Position numbers and translations under genes: made by a program. From contig CAIRAY010000150.1 in NCBI GenBank assembly GCA_903876665.1, positions 1 to 64,000 on the forward strand: DNA of 64,000 nt. The letters are read 5' to 3'. Shown here one piece after another: positions 1-8,196 of this stretch; positions within the stretch are counted from its first letter, which is position 1, and each line of letters begins with the position of its first letter. The notes under the pieces are model-generated. The model made no database searches. It was not told the DNA's origin and saw only the letters and a program-made list of their open reading frames with translations. Source of the DNA: an uncultured Fibrobacterota bacterium. Lineage in GTDB: Bacteria; Fibrobacterota; Fibrobacteria; Fibrobacterales; Fibrobacteraceae.

Positions 1-282
1 AGTGGGCATGACATGGCAAGCGGGCATTGCGTGTCATCCCCCGAAGGGGGAACACCGGTGCTGGTTGCAGTATTCGCTCGGGCAGGGTCCGGTGATGCCC
101 GTGCCGGGCATGACATGGCAAGTGGGCATGACATGGCAAGTGGGCATGACATGGCAAGCGGGCATGACATGGCAAGCGGGCATGACATGGCAAGTGGGCA
201 TGACATGGCAAGTGGGCATGACATGGCAAGCGGGCATGACATGGCAAGCGGGCATGACATGGCAAGTAGGCATGACAAAAGG
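1..282. repeat. 18-bp tandem repeat array
   Basis: Eight full copies of an 18-bp unit (agtgggcatgacatggca or the agc variant) run from 121 to 264, with partial copies at 1-28, about 103-120 and 265-282. The third base alternates in an ordered way, T T C C T T C C T, so two 36-bp blocks form a 72-bp higher-order period. The unit contains ggcatgaca, the outer end of the palindromic repeat at 32-115, so the array probably grew from that end. Reading frames stay open here only because the unit is a multiple of three; I see no gene. Confidence 0.9.
32..115. repeat. REP-like palindromic repeat, variant copy
   Basis: The right arm (92-115, gtgatgcccgtgccgggc...) matches an arm of the 69-bp palindromes at 46612-46680 and 49711-49779. 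The left arm (32-55) is a different short hairpin with cccccgaaggggg at its heart. The middle is related to the sequence at about 6610-6660 on the other strand. Confidence 0.7.
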
Positions 283-507
283 AGTCTTGACCGACAAACT
301 TATCCTCCCCGGTCATTCTTTCCTCCCCGCAATTCCAGTCCTCCCGGTAATTCCTGTCATCCCCGGCACTCCACAAAGTGGACATGTGTCCGTAACGGGC
401 AAGCCCGAACGGACCCACCGAGACATCACCGCAAATTGTTGAATTTCGCGAAGGTCCCCGTGCCGGATATTCCACTTTCCACTTTCCACTTTTCACTCTA
501 ATCCCCC
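283..507. repeat. degenerate cctcccc repeats and one arm of a long inverted repeat
   Basis: From 300 to 370 a roughly 17-18 bp unit of the form tcctccccgg-attcc recurs four times imperfectly. Positions 356-422 are the left copy of a 66-bp inverted repeat whose partner is 6667-6733. 470-498 is a short ccacttt run. No clear promoter or ribosome binding site for the gene at 508 was seen. Confidence 0.75.
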
Positions 508-1935
508 ATGGTCTTTTCCTCCCACATATTCATCTTCTACTTCCTGCCTCTGGTGCTTGGGGTCTACTACCTAATGCATTGGCGTGGGGTGAATATCCAC
601 TGGATGAATCTCTTTATTTCCGTGACAAGTTATGTCTTTTATGGGTGGTTTGAGCCTTGGTTCGTGATTCTGATGTTCGGCTCGACCGTGGTGGATTATG
701 CCGCGGGCCGCATTATCACTGCCCCAGGGGCTACCATTCGACGAAGGAATATTGCCTTGGGGGTTTCCATGACCTCCAATCTGGCCCTGCTCGGTTTTTT
801 CAAGTATTACATGTTCTTTATGGGTGGCTTAAATCATTTGCTAGGTCTGCTGGGGGCGGGGCCACATTATTATTCCATATTAGCCATAACCCTTCCCGTG
901 GGAATTTCGTTCTACACCTTCCAGTCCATGAGCTACACCATCGATGTTTGGCGGGGTGATGCGCCCCCCGTGCGCGACCTTCGTACCTTCACCTGTTTTG
1001 TGGCTCTGTTTCCCCAGCTCGTGGCCGGGCCAATTATCCGCTACAATACCGTCGCAAACCAGTTGGAGCGCAGGCACCACACGCTTCTGCGTTTTGTTTC
1101 TGGGATCGTCCTGTTCTCCCTAGGGATGGGGCAAAAAATTCTTTTGGCCAACTCGGCTGGGCAAATTGCGGACTCGGTATTCGCAGCCGATTCACCGGGC
1201 ATGCTTCTTTCCTGGTGGGGAATCCTTGCCTACACCATGCAAATTTTTTTCGACTTCAATGGCTACTCCAATATGGCTGTCGGGCTTGGTCGCATGCTGG
1301 GATTTGAGTTTATACGTAATTTCAATGCTCCGTACCGCTCCCGTAGCATTACGGATTTTTGGAAGCGCTGGCACATGTCCCTCACCACCTGGTTCACCGA
1401 CTACCTCTATATATCCATTGGGGGAAACCGGGTCAAGAGCAAGCTTCGGCTCTACTTTAACCTGTTCCTGGTCATGTTTATCAGTGGGCTTTGGCACGGG
1501 GCCAATCTGACGTTTGTGGCCTGGGGCATGTTCCACGCTTTCTTTTTGATTTCCGAACGCTTGTTGGATAAAAAGCCTTTTTATGAACCTTTGCCTCTGC
1601 CTATTAAAATCCTCCTGACCAATCTGATCGTGATGTTTGCCTGGGTGCTTTTTCGCTCGCCCGATTTGGGTCACGCGTTAGAATTTTGGAAGTCCATGGT
1701 TGGTGCTCGTGAGGCCATGGCTGCAGCCCCTTTGTTGGGTTCCCTGGTATTCGAGCCCTACTTGGTATTTTGCCTGATTTGTGCGGTGGTGCTTACGCAA
1801 TTGCCTTGGCAGGCCCACGATTTTGCAGCCAAAATTACCTGGCCCAGGCTTCTCGTGGCGACCGTCGTTCTCGTGCTCTCCTTGGTGACCATGTTTACCC
1901 AGGCATTCAATCCCTTCTTGTATTTCCAGTTTTGA
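508..1935 (+). CDS. MBOAT family O-acyltransferase (AlgI/DltB-like)
   Basis: A 475-residue multi-pass membrane protein of the MBOAT family. Relatives such as AlgI move acyl (usually acetyl) groups across the inner membrane to modify polysaccharides. The start MVFSSHIFIFYFLPLVL is the usual AlgI beginning, the FWKRWHMSLTTWFTDYLY block is present, and the family histidine lies in SGLWHGANLTFVAWG (His330). Length is normal for AlgI. It is followed after only 7 bases by an AlgX/AlgJ-like gene, the usual partner class, so it very likely energises surface O-acylation. The polymer is unknown because no polysaccharide synthase or export gene is nearby. Confidence 0.93.
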   Translation: MVFSSHIFIFYFLPLVLGVYYLMHWRGVNIHWMNLFISVTSYVFYGWFEPWFVILMFGSTVVDYAAGRIITAPGATIRRRNIALGVSMTSNLALLGFFKYYMFFMGGLNHLLGLLGAGPHYYSILAITLPVGISFYTFQSMSYTIDVWRGDAPPVRDLRTFTCFVALFPQLVAGPIIRYNTVANQLERRHHTLLRFVSGIVLFSLGMGQKILLANSAGQIADSVFAADSPGMLLSWWGILAYTMQIFFDFNGYSNMAVGLGRMLGFEFIRNFNAPYRSRSITDFWKRWHMSLTTWFTDYLYISIGGNRVKSKLRLYFNLFLVMFISGLWHGANLTFVAWGMFHAFFLISERLLDKKPFYEPLPLPIKILLTNLIVMFAWVLFRSPDLGHALEFWKSMVGAREAMAAAPLLGSLVFEPYLVFCLICAVVLTQLPWQAHDFAAKITWPRLLVATVVLVLSLVTMFTQAFNPFLYFQF

Positions 1936-1942
1936 GGCTTCG

Positions 1943-3532
1943 ATGAGTGAAATTGGAAAACAGAAAATGGCCTGGCAGAAGGATGAGCTTGCGGCGATGC
2001 ACCACGAGCCCCATGTGGCGGCCTTTGTTGCCCATGGAAGGCTGCATTCTCCCCTGGGTAGATGGGTGCTCATCGGGTTCGTGTCTGCCTTTTTTCTGCT
2101 GATGGTTTTGCCGGGAGTCTGGCAGATCTGGACTGAGCGTAAGGAGTCCGCCGGAGTCCAAATCCTTCATCTGCTACGGGATATGACTATTACTCCGGGA
2201 GAACGCGCTTCGGAATTGGGGACTGGGGTTGATACTTTGTGTGCGGTCATGGCGCGCCCGGGTTGGAAGGATTCGGGCGAAGTCGCCTGGGACAACGCCA
2301 TCCAGGCCATGGTGCCCTTGTGGCAAAGGGCGAAAATTGTCAACCGGCATGTGGAACTCGATTCGCTGGATTCCCGCATGCAGCCTTGGTCCAATGCGCG
2401 CCTGGCTTTTGAAAATCATGATATTTCCAAAGTTCAAACGGCCTTGGGCCTTCTGAAAAATCACCCGGATGTATTTTCTGGATTTGTTCCCTCCGCAAAG
2501 CGCTTGCTACAAAGTTGGGTTCGTGAAAACCTGCTTTCGCGTCAATATTTGCGGGCCTGGGAATCCGGTACGGAGGAGTCGTCCCAGTTAGCCCAATGGA
2601 GCCGGCCCCTGCTCCAAAATGCCCGCTACCGGCTCTTTAATGATCTGGGTTCCAAAGGCGTGGCAGGGGAAGAGGGCTGGACCTTTTATAAGCCGGGTAT
2701 CGAATATGCGGTTCGGCCCTGGGGCCATCCTGAAGACCGCCCCCTGCAAGCGATTGTGGAGTTTAAAAGACAACTAAAAGATCGGGGCATCGATCTTTTG
2801 GTGGTTGTGGTCCCCAATAAAGAGACGGTTTACCCGGAGCGGTTGACTCCCTGGGCATCTGCCCATCTTTCGGGCAAGGTTGGCTATGGGGCCATGGCGC
2901 TGGACTCCTTGCGACAAATGGGTGTTAGCGTGGTGGATCTTTTTTCTGCCTTCAGTCAGGAACGCCGTTTGGATCAAAATATTGAGGATGCTATCTATCT
3001 AGAAGATGATACCCATTGGCGTCTTCGGGGCCTGAAGCGGGCATCCTTGGAGGTGGCCCAGGTCGTTCGGAAGTTTGCATGGTATGCTGAGCCCCACAAC
3101 TCCACTTCCTTTGTTACCAAGGCCTGTCGTGTGGACCGTGATGGCGATGTGCTGACCATGTCTAAGCTTCGGGCAACCATCGAGTTCCTTCCCCAAACCG
3201 TAAAGTGTGAGCAAATCCTTGTGGCAGGTCCCGATTCCATCGCCTATCAGGATGACTTTCGGCAGGCCCGAATATTGATTTTAGGGGATAGCTTCAGTCG
3301 CATCTATCAGACCGACGCCCCCCGTAGCGCGGGATGGATCTCCCATTTGGCTGCGGAACTTTCCGAGCCATTGGCTTCATTGGTCAGTGATGGAGGCGCC
3401 TCTACCTTGGTGCGCGAAAAATTGGCACGCAAGCCCGGGGTTCTGCGGGGCAAACGCTTGGTAATCTGGGAGTTCGTAGAAAGGGACTTCCGTTATGGCG
3501 ACAGTGGTTGGAAACATGTCAAACTGGATTAA
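1943..3532 (+). CDS. AlgX/AlgJ-like SGNH O-acetyltransferase
   Basis: A 529-residue protein with one predicted membrane segment near residues 45-65 and a C-terminal SGNH-hydrolase-like domain as in AlgX/AlgJ, which complete O-acetylation begun by AlgI. Visible catalytic motifs are DDTHW (Asp356, His358) and LGDSFSR (Ser450). Residues 90-250 have no recognised domain. It starts 8 bases after the MBOAT stop with a gagg ribosome binding site. It is inferred to be a membrane-anchored, periplasm-facing enzyme accepting acyl groups from the MBOAT protein. Confidence 0.88.
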   Translation: MSEIGKQKMAWQKDELAAMHHEPHVAAFVAHGRLHSPLGRWVLIGFVSAFFLLMVLPGVWQIWTERKESAGVQILHLLRDMTITPGERASELGTGVDTLCAVMARPGWKDSGEVAWDNAIQAMVPLWQRAKIVNRHVELDSLDSRMQPWSNARLAFENHDISKVQTALGLLKNHPDVFSGFVPSAKRLLQSWVRENLLSRQYLRAWESGTEESSQLAQWSRPLLQNARYRLFNDLGSKGVAGEEGWTFYKPGIEYAVRPWGHPEDRPLQAIVEFKRQLKDRGIDLLVVVVPNKETVYPERLTPWASAHLSGKVGYGAMALDSLRQMGVSVVDLFSAFSQERRLDQNIEDAIYLEDDTHWRLRGLKRASLEVAQVVRKFAWYAEPHNSTSFVTKACRVDRDGDVLTMSKLRATIEFLPQTVKCEQILVAGPDSIAYQDDFRQARILILGDSFSRIYQTDAPRSAGWISHLAAELSEPLASLVSDGGASTLVREKLARKPGVLRGKRLVIWEFVERDFRYGDSGWKHVKLD

Positions 3533-3547
3533 GAGTGTCGGTCCGTC

Positions 3548-3567
3548 ATTCCCGCGCAGGCGGGAAT
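3548..3567. repeat. attccc-N8-gggaat palindrome (dRS3-like)
   Basis: A 20-bp palindrome, attcccgcgcaggcgggaat, in the gap between the two SGNH genes. It fits the ATTCCC-N8-GGGAAT pattern known as dRS3 in Neisseria and common as a dispersed repeat elsewhere. It lies upstream of the chosen start of the next gene and could form an mRNA hairpin inside the operon. Confidence 0.75.
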
Positions 3568-3609
3568 CTAGGGTTAGTATCTGCCGAATTATTTCCTGTG
3601 GAGAAAAAT

Positions 3610-5616
3610 ATGAAAAAGGTTTTTTTTGTTTTAATTCTTTGTGTTGTCCCTATTTACGCACAAACTACATTGCGGGATCTGGTGAAAAATCCAGATCCAT
3701 TCCATGGCACGCTTACGGCCCGCGTGGTAGCCCATCCCACCCGTGCAGCCCTGGATATGGCCGCCTGGGTCAATAATTCCCTTCTGGCTTCTCCCGGTGT
3801 GGCTGCAGAAGAACTTCCTCGAACCCAATATTTGGAAGCCATGGACCTTCGGCCCGGGAACGTTTTTTCCCGCATAGAGGATCAGGCTTCAGGAATGGGA
3901 CTTAGCAAGTCATCTCTGCAATCCCCCCTGGCCTTTATGGCTGTAAAACGGGCGGCCACGGTAGAGTTGCACTGGGATGTGCTGGGTAAAATTCATGAAA
4001 GGCTTGCAAAAATCCCCGGGCTCCGCGCCTCTCGCCTATTTATACAACCACCCACCAAACAGGTTCCCTGGAAGAAAAAGGGGCCCAAAACATTCTTCTG
4101 GATTCAGGTGGACTTGGCCCCAGGAACACAAGGCGCCGGGGTGCGTGACGATGACCAGGATGGGTATCCGGAGTACTTTGGTCAAGTGAATTCCGAGCTT
4201 CTGGGGAGTGGTTTTGCAGGCTTTGAAAATTGGGTGAACCAGGTCTATGCAGCCCAGGAATTGAATGACACACAAATTCTGGATTGGGCTCAGCAGCTCG
4301 CCAGTTACTGGTATCCCTCCTATAATACGGATTTAGTTTGGGATCTTCCCGAGACGGGGTTCCCTTCCGCCAAGGGGGATTCCCTATTCCTTAAAATGCT
4401 GGGAGGACAGATCATTGAGGATGCAAGCCTGGTGATTCGTGGAAATCCCCTAGGAATTCCTCATTTTACGGTGATCGCGATTCCCGGAAAAGGACCTTTG
4501 GCCCAAAGGGGTGGGGGTGAACCCGCTGTGGTGGATCGCGCTTCTCAGCCAGAAAAATCTCAACCAGCAAAATATGCGGACCGGCAACTTCCAGAAAATT
4601 ACCTGGCAAATATGGAGCGGGTGGGTCAGGAATTGCAGCAGAATGGTGAATCTTTTTCGGCCTGGGATGCTAGTCTTTTGCCCCAGCGCAATGCTTGGTC
4701 CAAATTTCAAGCCTCCCTGCCTGCAGGTCAAATGGGATTTGAAGGGAAAAATGGCTGGCTCTTCTTCCGCAAATCTTTGGGCTATACGGTCGGTGGCGAT
4801 CTTTCCAAACAGGATTCCAACTTCTTGCCTCTCCCGGCGCTCATTGAATTCAAGGGAGTCCTCGAAGCCGCCGAAGTCAATATGCTCTTTGTTCCGGTGC
4901 CTCCCAAAACCGAAGTGTATCCGGAATTATTACCCCAAGGCGATTCGTCCCTGATCGGAAAAATTATTAATCCCTGGTCGCGAAAGTTTATACGTGATGC
5001 CCAGGACGAAGGCATGGAAGTTATGGATTTATTGCCCGAATATATCGCTCATCGGCGGGACTCCGGAAAACTCCAGAAAATCCTTTACCAAAAGGACGAT
5101 ACGCACTGGACTCGTGAGGGAATGATGATTGCGGCCGAGCAGCTTGCCCGGCGGATTCAGCAGTATTCCTGGTATGCGGAATTGAAGCCTAATACCTCCC
5201 GCTTTTCTTCGCGGGACACCCTGTTTTCTCGGCTTGGGGATATTGTAGAGCGCCTTCCTGCGGATCGGCAAGCTCTTTACCCTGCGGTAGAACTTAATGG
5301 TTCCCGGGTGTATGTGAATGACTCGGTTCCTTATGCCGGGGGCAAAGGGGCGCCCATTATCCTGATCGGAGATAGCTTCACCGGAGTGATGGAATCAGTC
5401 GATTGCCACAATGGCGGGGTCGGTGCCCATATCGCCCGCCTGACGGGGCTCGATGTGGAAGTCATTACCAGTTGGGGTGGGGGCCCCAATGTCCGGCAGA
5501 AGTTTCTCAAGGCACGCAAGGCTCAATTGGAAAGTGCCCGCCTGGTGATCTACATGATGACCGCGCGCGATCTTTATCAGTATCCCGAAGGATGGGAAGC
5601 GCTTGAAACTCCCTAA
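3610..5616 (+). CDS. secreted AlgX-like SGNH protein with long N-terminal domain
   Basis: A 668-residue exported protein. I chose the ATG at 3610 because it gives a clean signal peptide (MKKVFFVLILCVVPIYAQ); the upstream in-frame extension runs through the palindromic repeat. Residues 20-330 are of unknown fold. Residues about 380-660 are AlgX-like, with KDDTHW (Asp497, His499) and IGDSFTG (Ser589). It is a second, soluble homologue of the preceding product, so the operon may pair a membrane-tethered and a free periplasmic acyltransferase. It overlaps the next gene by 14 bases. Confidence 0.87.
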   Translation: MKKVFFVLILCVVPIYAQTTLRDLVKNPDPFHGTLTARVVAHPTRAALDMAAWVNNSLLASPGVAAEELPRTQYLEAMDLRPGNVFSRIEDQASGMGLSKSSLQSPLAFMAVKRAATVELHWDVLGKIHERLAKIPGLRASRLFIQPPTKQVPWKKKGPKTFFWIQVDLAPGTQGAGVRDDDQDGYPEYFGQVNSELLGSGFAGFENWVNQVYAAQELNDTQILDWAQQLASYWYPSYNTDLVWDLPETGFPSAKGDSLFLKMLGGQIIEDASLVIRGNPLGIPHFTVIAIPGKGPLAQRGGGEPAVVDRASQPEKSQPAKYADRQLPENYLANMERVGQELQQNGESFSAWDASLLPQRNAWSKFQASLPAGQMGFEGKNGWLFFRKSLGYTVGGDLSKQDSNFLPLPALIEFKGVLEAAEVNMLFVPVPPKTEVYPELLPQGDSSLIGKIINPWSRKFIRDAQDEGMEVMDLLPEYIAHRRDSGKLQKILYQKDDTHWTREGMMIAAEQLARRIQQYSWYAELKPNTSRFSSRDTLFSRLGDIVERLPADRQALYPAVELNGSRVYVNDSVPYAGGKGAPIILIGDSFTGVMESVDCHNGGVGAHIARLTGLDVEVITSWGGGPNVRQKFLKARKAQLESARLVIYMMTARDLYQYPEGWEALETP

Positions 5617-6514
5617 GGGAAGCCCTCGCTGGCTTTGCCTGTTCTTATTGCTCCTGATGGGGGCGACGGCTGTGCATGCGGCTGGATATCGAGAATTGTA
5701 TTCCAGTCTTGCCCGGGAGTTTGGAGTTTCCGACGCCCGCAGCAAGGCCTTTCTGACCTGGGCAAATCACACTTCGGATCAGTGCAAATCGAGGCGGGAC
5801 CCTTCTCTTCAAGGGGGCGTTGATTGCATACGGACCGTGGTTCATGGGGATAACGGAGTCCGCTTCGATTCCCTTGCGGCCTCATCCGAGATGGATTTGT
5901 TTCCCGACCGGGTTGTGCAGACGGGGAAGGGTTCTTGTTTGCCCGTGTCATTTCTTGTCGCGATTCTGGCCGAGAGCATGGGGGTCACCATTGTGCCAGT
6001 TTCTTTGCCCGGCCACGTGTATTTAAATTTTCCGTCCGGAATCAATTGGGAGCCCAACCGCGAGGGCTTCCGGTATTCGGATGAGGAATATCGCAAAAAA
6101 TATGATGTGGATCCGGGGCGCGGGCGGATGGCATATAAACTAAGCGTTTCTGAATTTGAAGGATTATTTCGCTATGAAATTGCCAATCGTCTGCAAGCTA
6201 GCAAACGCAACGCCCAGGCTATTGTTCAATACCGCAAAGCGCAGACCCTTTCCCGCGATCCCACCATTCCAGGCAACTTGGCGCTTGTGCTTGAGTCTAG
6301 TGGAGAGCGTGATGTTGCCCTAAAACTTTTGGACAGTGTCTGGAAGGCTGGCGCCCGTTCCGAAGAACTGGTGTGGAATCGGGCCATCATGATGTTGCGG
6401 GCCGGCCGTCCGCCTGTGGATGTGCAGCTCCTGGTGGAAGATGCCCAGGGCCGGCGCATTGATTCCGAGCGCCTGCAAATGCTGGTTCGCAAGATCCAGG
6501 AAGCTTCCCCGTGA
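5603..6514 (+). CDS. secreted SirB1-like transglutaminase-fold protein with TPR-like tail
   Basis: 303 residues starting at a TTG that overlaps the previous gene by 14 bases, which suggests translational coupling. A signal peptide ends at about residue 27 (ATAVHAAG). The middle resembles the SirB1 / transglutaminase-like family: TGKGSCLPVSFL (Cys112) and LPGHVYLNF (His138). Residues 190-300 are helical and read like two or three tetratricopeptide repeats. Role unknown; the location makes it a candidate periplasmic partner of the two SGNH enzymes. Confidence 0.8.
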   Translation: MKLPKGSPRWLCLFLLLLMGATAVHAAGYRELYSSLAREFGVSDARSKAFLTWANHTSDQCKSRRDPSLQGGVDCIRTVVHGDNGVRFDSLAASSEMDLFPDRVVQTGKGSCLPVSFLVAILAESMGVTIVPVSLPGHVYLNFPSGINWEPNREGFRYSDEEYRKKYDVDPGRGRMAYKLSVSEFEGLFRYEIANRLQASKRNAQAIVQYRKAQTLSRDPTIPGNLALVLESSGERDVALKLLDSVWKAGARSEELVWNRAIMMLRAGRPPVDVQLLVEDAQGRRIDSERLQMLVRKIQEASP

Positions 6515-6572
6515 AACACGTGGACGACGATCCAAAGAAAAGGTCGACATGGAATTAATCGGTCATGCCCTA

Positions 6573-6753
6573 TATTCTTGTCATGCCCGGAACCCCCTGT
6601 TCCGGGGGCAGGCTCATATCGCCGCACCCTTCCCGATCGAATACTTGTTGCACGCGCCGGTGATCCCTCGGTGGGTCCGTTCGGGCTTGCCCGTTACGGA
6701 CACATGTCCACTTTGTGGAGTGCGGGGGATGACAAATGTGCGGGGGATGATTT
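6573..6753. repeat. composite REP-like repeat and right arm of long inverted repeat
   Basis: 6573-6660 is a diverged copy of the palindromic family, and 6667-6733 is the inverted partner of 356-422 (about 66 bp, one mismatch seen). The end repeats gtgcgggggatga twice; the second copy (6739-6751) supplies the purine-rich stretch just before the GTG start at 6754. The first part of the gap, 6515-6572, shows nothing recognisable. Confidence 0.85.
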
Positions 6754-8169
6754 GTGATTAATGTGTTGTATGCATTCGGGTGGATGCTGGTGGCTCTTTT
6801 TCCCCTCGCGGATTCGGATATCTGGTGGCAACTGGCCAGCGGGCGCGAATTGCTATTTCAAAAGCAATTCCTCTGGACGGAGCCCTTCACCTTCACGGGT
6901 GTAGGGCTGGCTTGGACCAATGTCCATTGGCTTTACCAGTTGTTGGTTTATTCTATTGAGGCCATGGCGGGGCGGTATGGCGCAGGTGCGCTGGTGGTTA
7001 CTCATGCCTTGGTGTGGGGCGGAGCTGCATGGGCTTGGACCAAGCCTCGGTCCGGTTCCATGACGGGCTGGTTGCTTTTGCTATTGCCCTTGGTTTGGGC
7101 CAACCGGTTTTTGCTCATGGCGAGACCCCTGGCTTTCACCATGCTTCTCTTGGGTCTGCAACATCGACTGTATCTGAGCAAAATGCACCTCGGTAAAAAA
7201 TGGGGATTGATTCTTTTTTTGCAGATTATCCTTGTCAATATTCAGGGGCTCTTTCTATTGGGACCCATTTTGTTTGTGCTTCATGAACTTTCGATTCGTA
7301 AGCACTGGCGAGCCCTGGTTCCCGGTGCCTTGGGGCTACTGACGGTTTCCTGTGTACATCCAAAAGGGGTAAGCATTCTCCTTTATCCCTTTGGATTGTT
7401 AGAGCGGCTACAACCAGGAAACCTATTTGGAGAAAGAATTTCTGAGAATATTTCTCCGGGACGTGCTTTTTTTGGGGGGGATCCCGCTCAACTATGGCAG
7501 GCCATGGCCCTTGTCCTGGTTACAATTCTGCTCTTTTGGTATGCTTGCAAGCACACGCCTTTCCGCCCCGGATTGGTTCTTCTTCTTCCGCTACTTGTCC
7601 TTGCGTGGCTTGCCCAGCGCAACATCCCCATTCTGTTGCTCGTTTCCCTTCCTCTGCTGGCTCCTCTTATTGCTAAAGGGTTGTCCTGGCGTTTTGCAAC
7701 GAGAGCTGGTGCTGCTATGATTCTTGCGGTAGGCATTGCCCAGGTCCAATGGTGGCAAATTTATCCCGGTGCCGTAGCGCCCTACCGCTTTCCCCAAGGC
7801 TCGGTGACCTGGATTCAGGAGCATGTCCGTTATAGACCCCTGCGCGTGTTCTGCGATATCCGGCATGGTGGATTTCTGTCCTGGCATTTGTACCCACAGG
7901 TGAAAACCTATGTGGATGGTCGCCTGATTTTAAGGGATTCCACATTCTTTGCGCAGTATCTGAATCTTGAAAACCACCCGGAAACCTTTTCGGCCCTGGA
8001 TCGAGCCTGGCATTTTGATGCGGTGGTTTTGCCAGTGGACTATCCTCCCATGTTCCGGAAGCTGGCTCGCCAACTTGCTCAGGATTCCACATGGGTTCTG
8101 GTTCAGTCCGATGAGTCTTCCTGGCTGTTTATGCGTTCCCAGGTCGTCCGATCTCCACTCGAATTGTAA
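6754..8169 (+). CDS. multi-pass membrane protein, possible GT-C type glycosyltransferase
   Basis: 471 residues with about nine or ten hydrophobic segments. The N-terminus, SDIWWQLASGRELLF followed by WTEPFTFTG and NVHWLYQLLVY, has the acidic-aromatic first periplasmic loop typical of lipid-linked-sugar glycosyltransferases of the PMT/ArnT type, but I cannot name a family with certainty. The GTG start is preceded by a gggggatga ribosome binding site that belongs to repeat DNA. The C-terminal 110 residues are soluble. It precedes the TolB-like gene by 27 bases and may be co-transcribed with it. Confidence 0.7.
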   Translation: MINVLYAFGWMLVALFPLADSDIWWQLASGRELLFQKQFLWTEPFTFTGVGLAWTNVHWLYQLLVYSIEAMAGRYGAGALVVTHALVWGGAAWAWTKPRSGSMTGWLLLLLPLVWANRFLLMARPLAFTMLLLGLQHRLYLSKMHLGKKWGLILFLQIILVNIQGLFLLGPILFVLHELSIRKHWRALVPGALGLLTVSCVHPKGVSILLYPFGLLERLQPGNLFGERISENISPGRAFFGGDPAQLWQAMALVLVTILLFWYACKHTPFRPGLVLLLPLLVLAWLAQRNIPILLLVSLPLLAPLIAKGLSWRFATRAGAAMILAVGIAQVQWWQIYPGAVAPYRFPQGSVTWIQEHVRYRPLRVFCDIRHGGFLSWHLYPQVKTYVDGRLILRDSTFFAQYLNLENHPETFSALDRAWHFDAVVLPVDYPPMFRKLARQLAQDSTWVLVQSDESSWLFMRSQVVRSPLEL

Positions 8170-8196
8170 ATTTACAGAATCATTTTTGAGGACATT

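Noticed and set aside
1-282. CRISPR array
   Set aside because: Units are directly abutting 18-mers without unique spacers; no cas genes nearby.
2-501. Open reading frames of 146 and 162 codons (plus) and 87 codons (minus) over the tandem array
   Set aside because: The 18-bp unit has no stop in several frames, so openness is automatic. There is no ribosome binding site, and the frames end outside the repeats without protein-like sequence.
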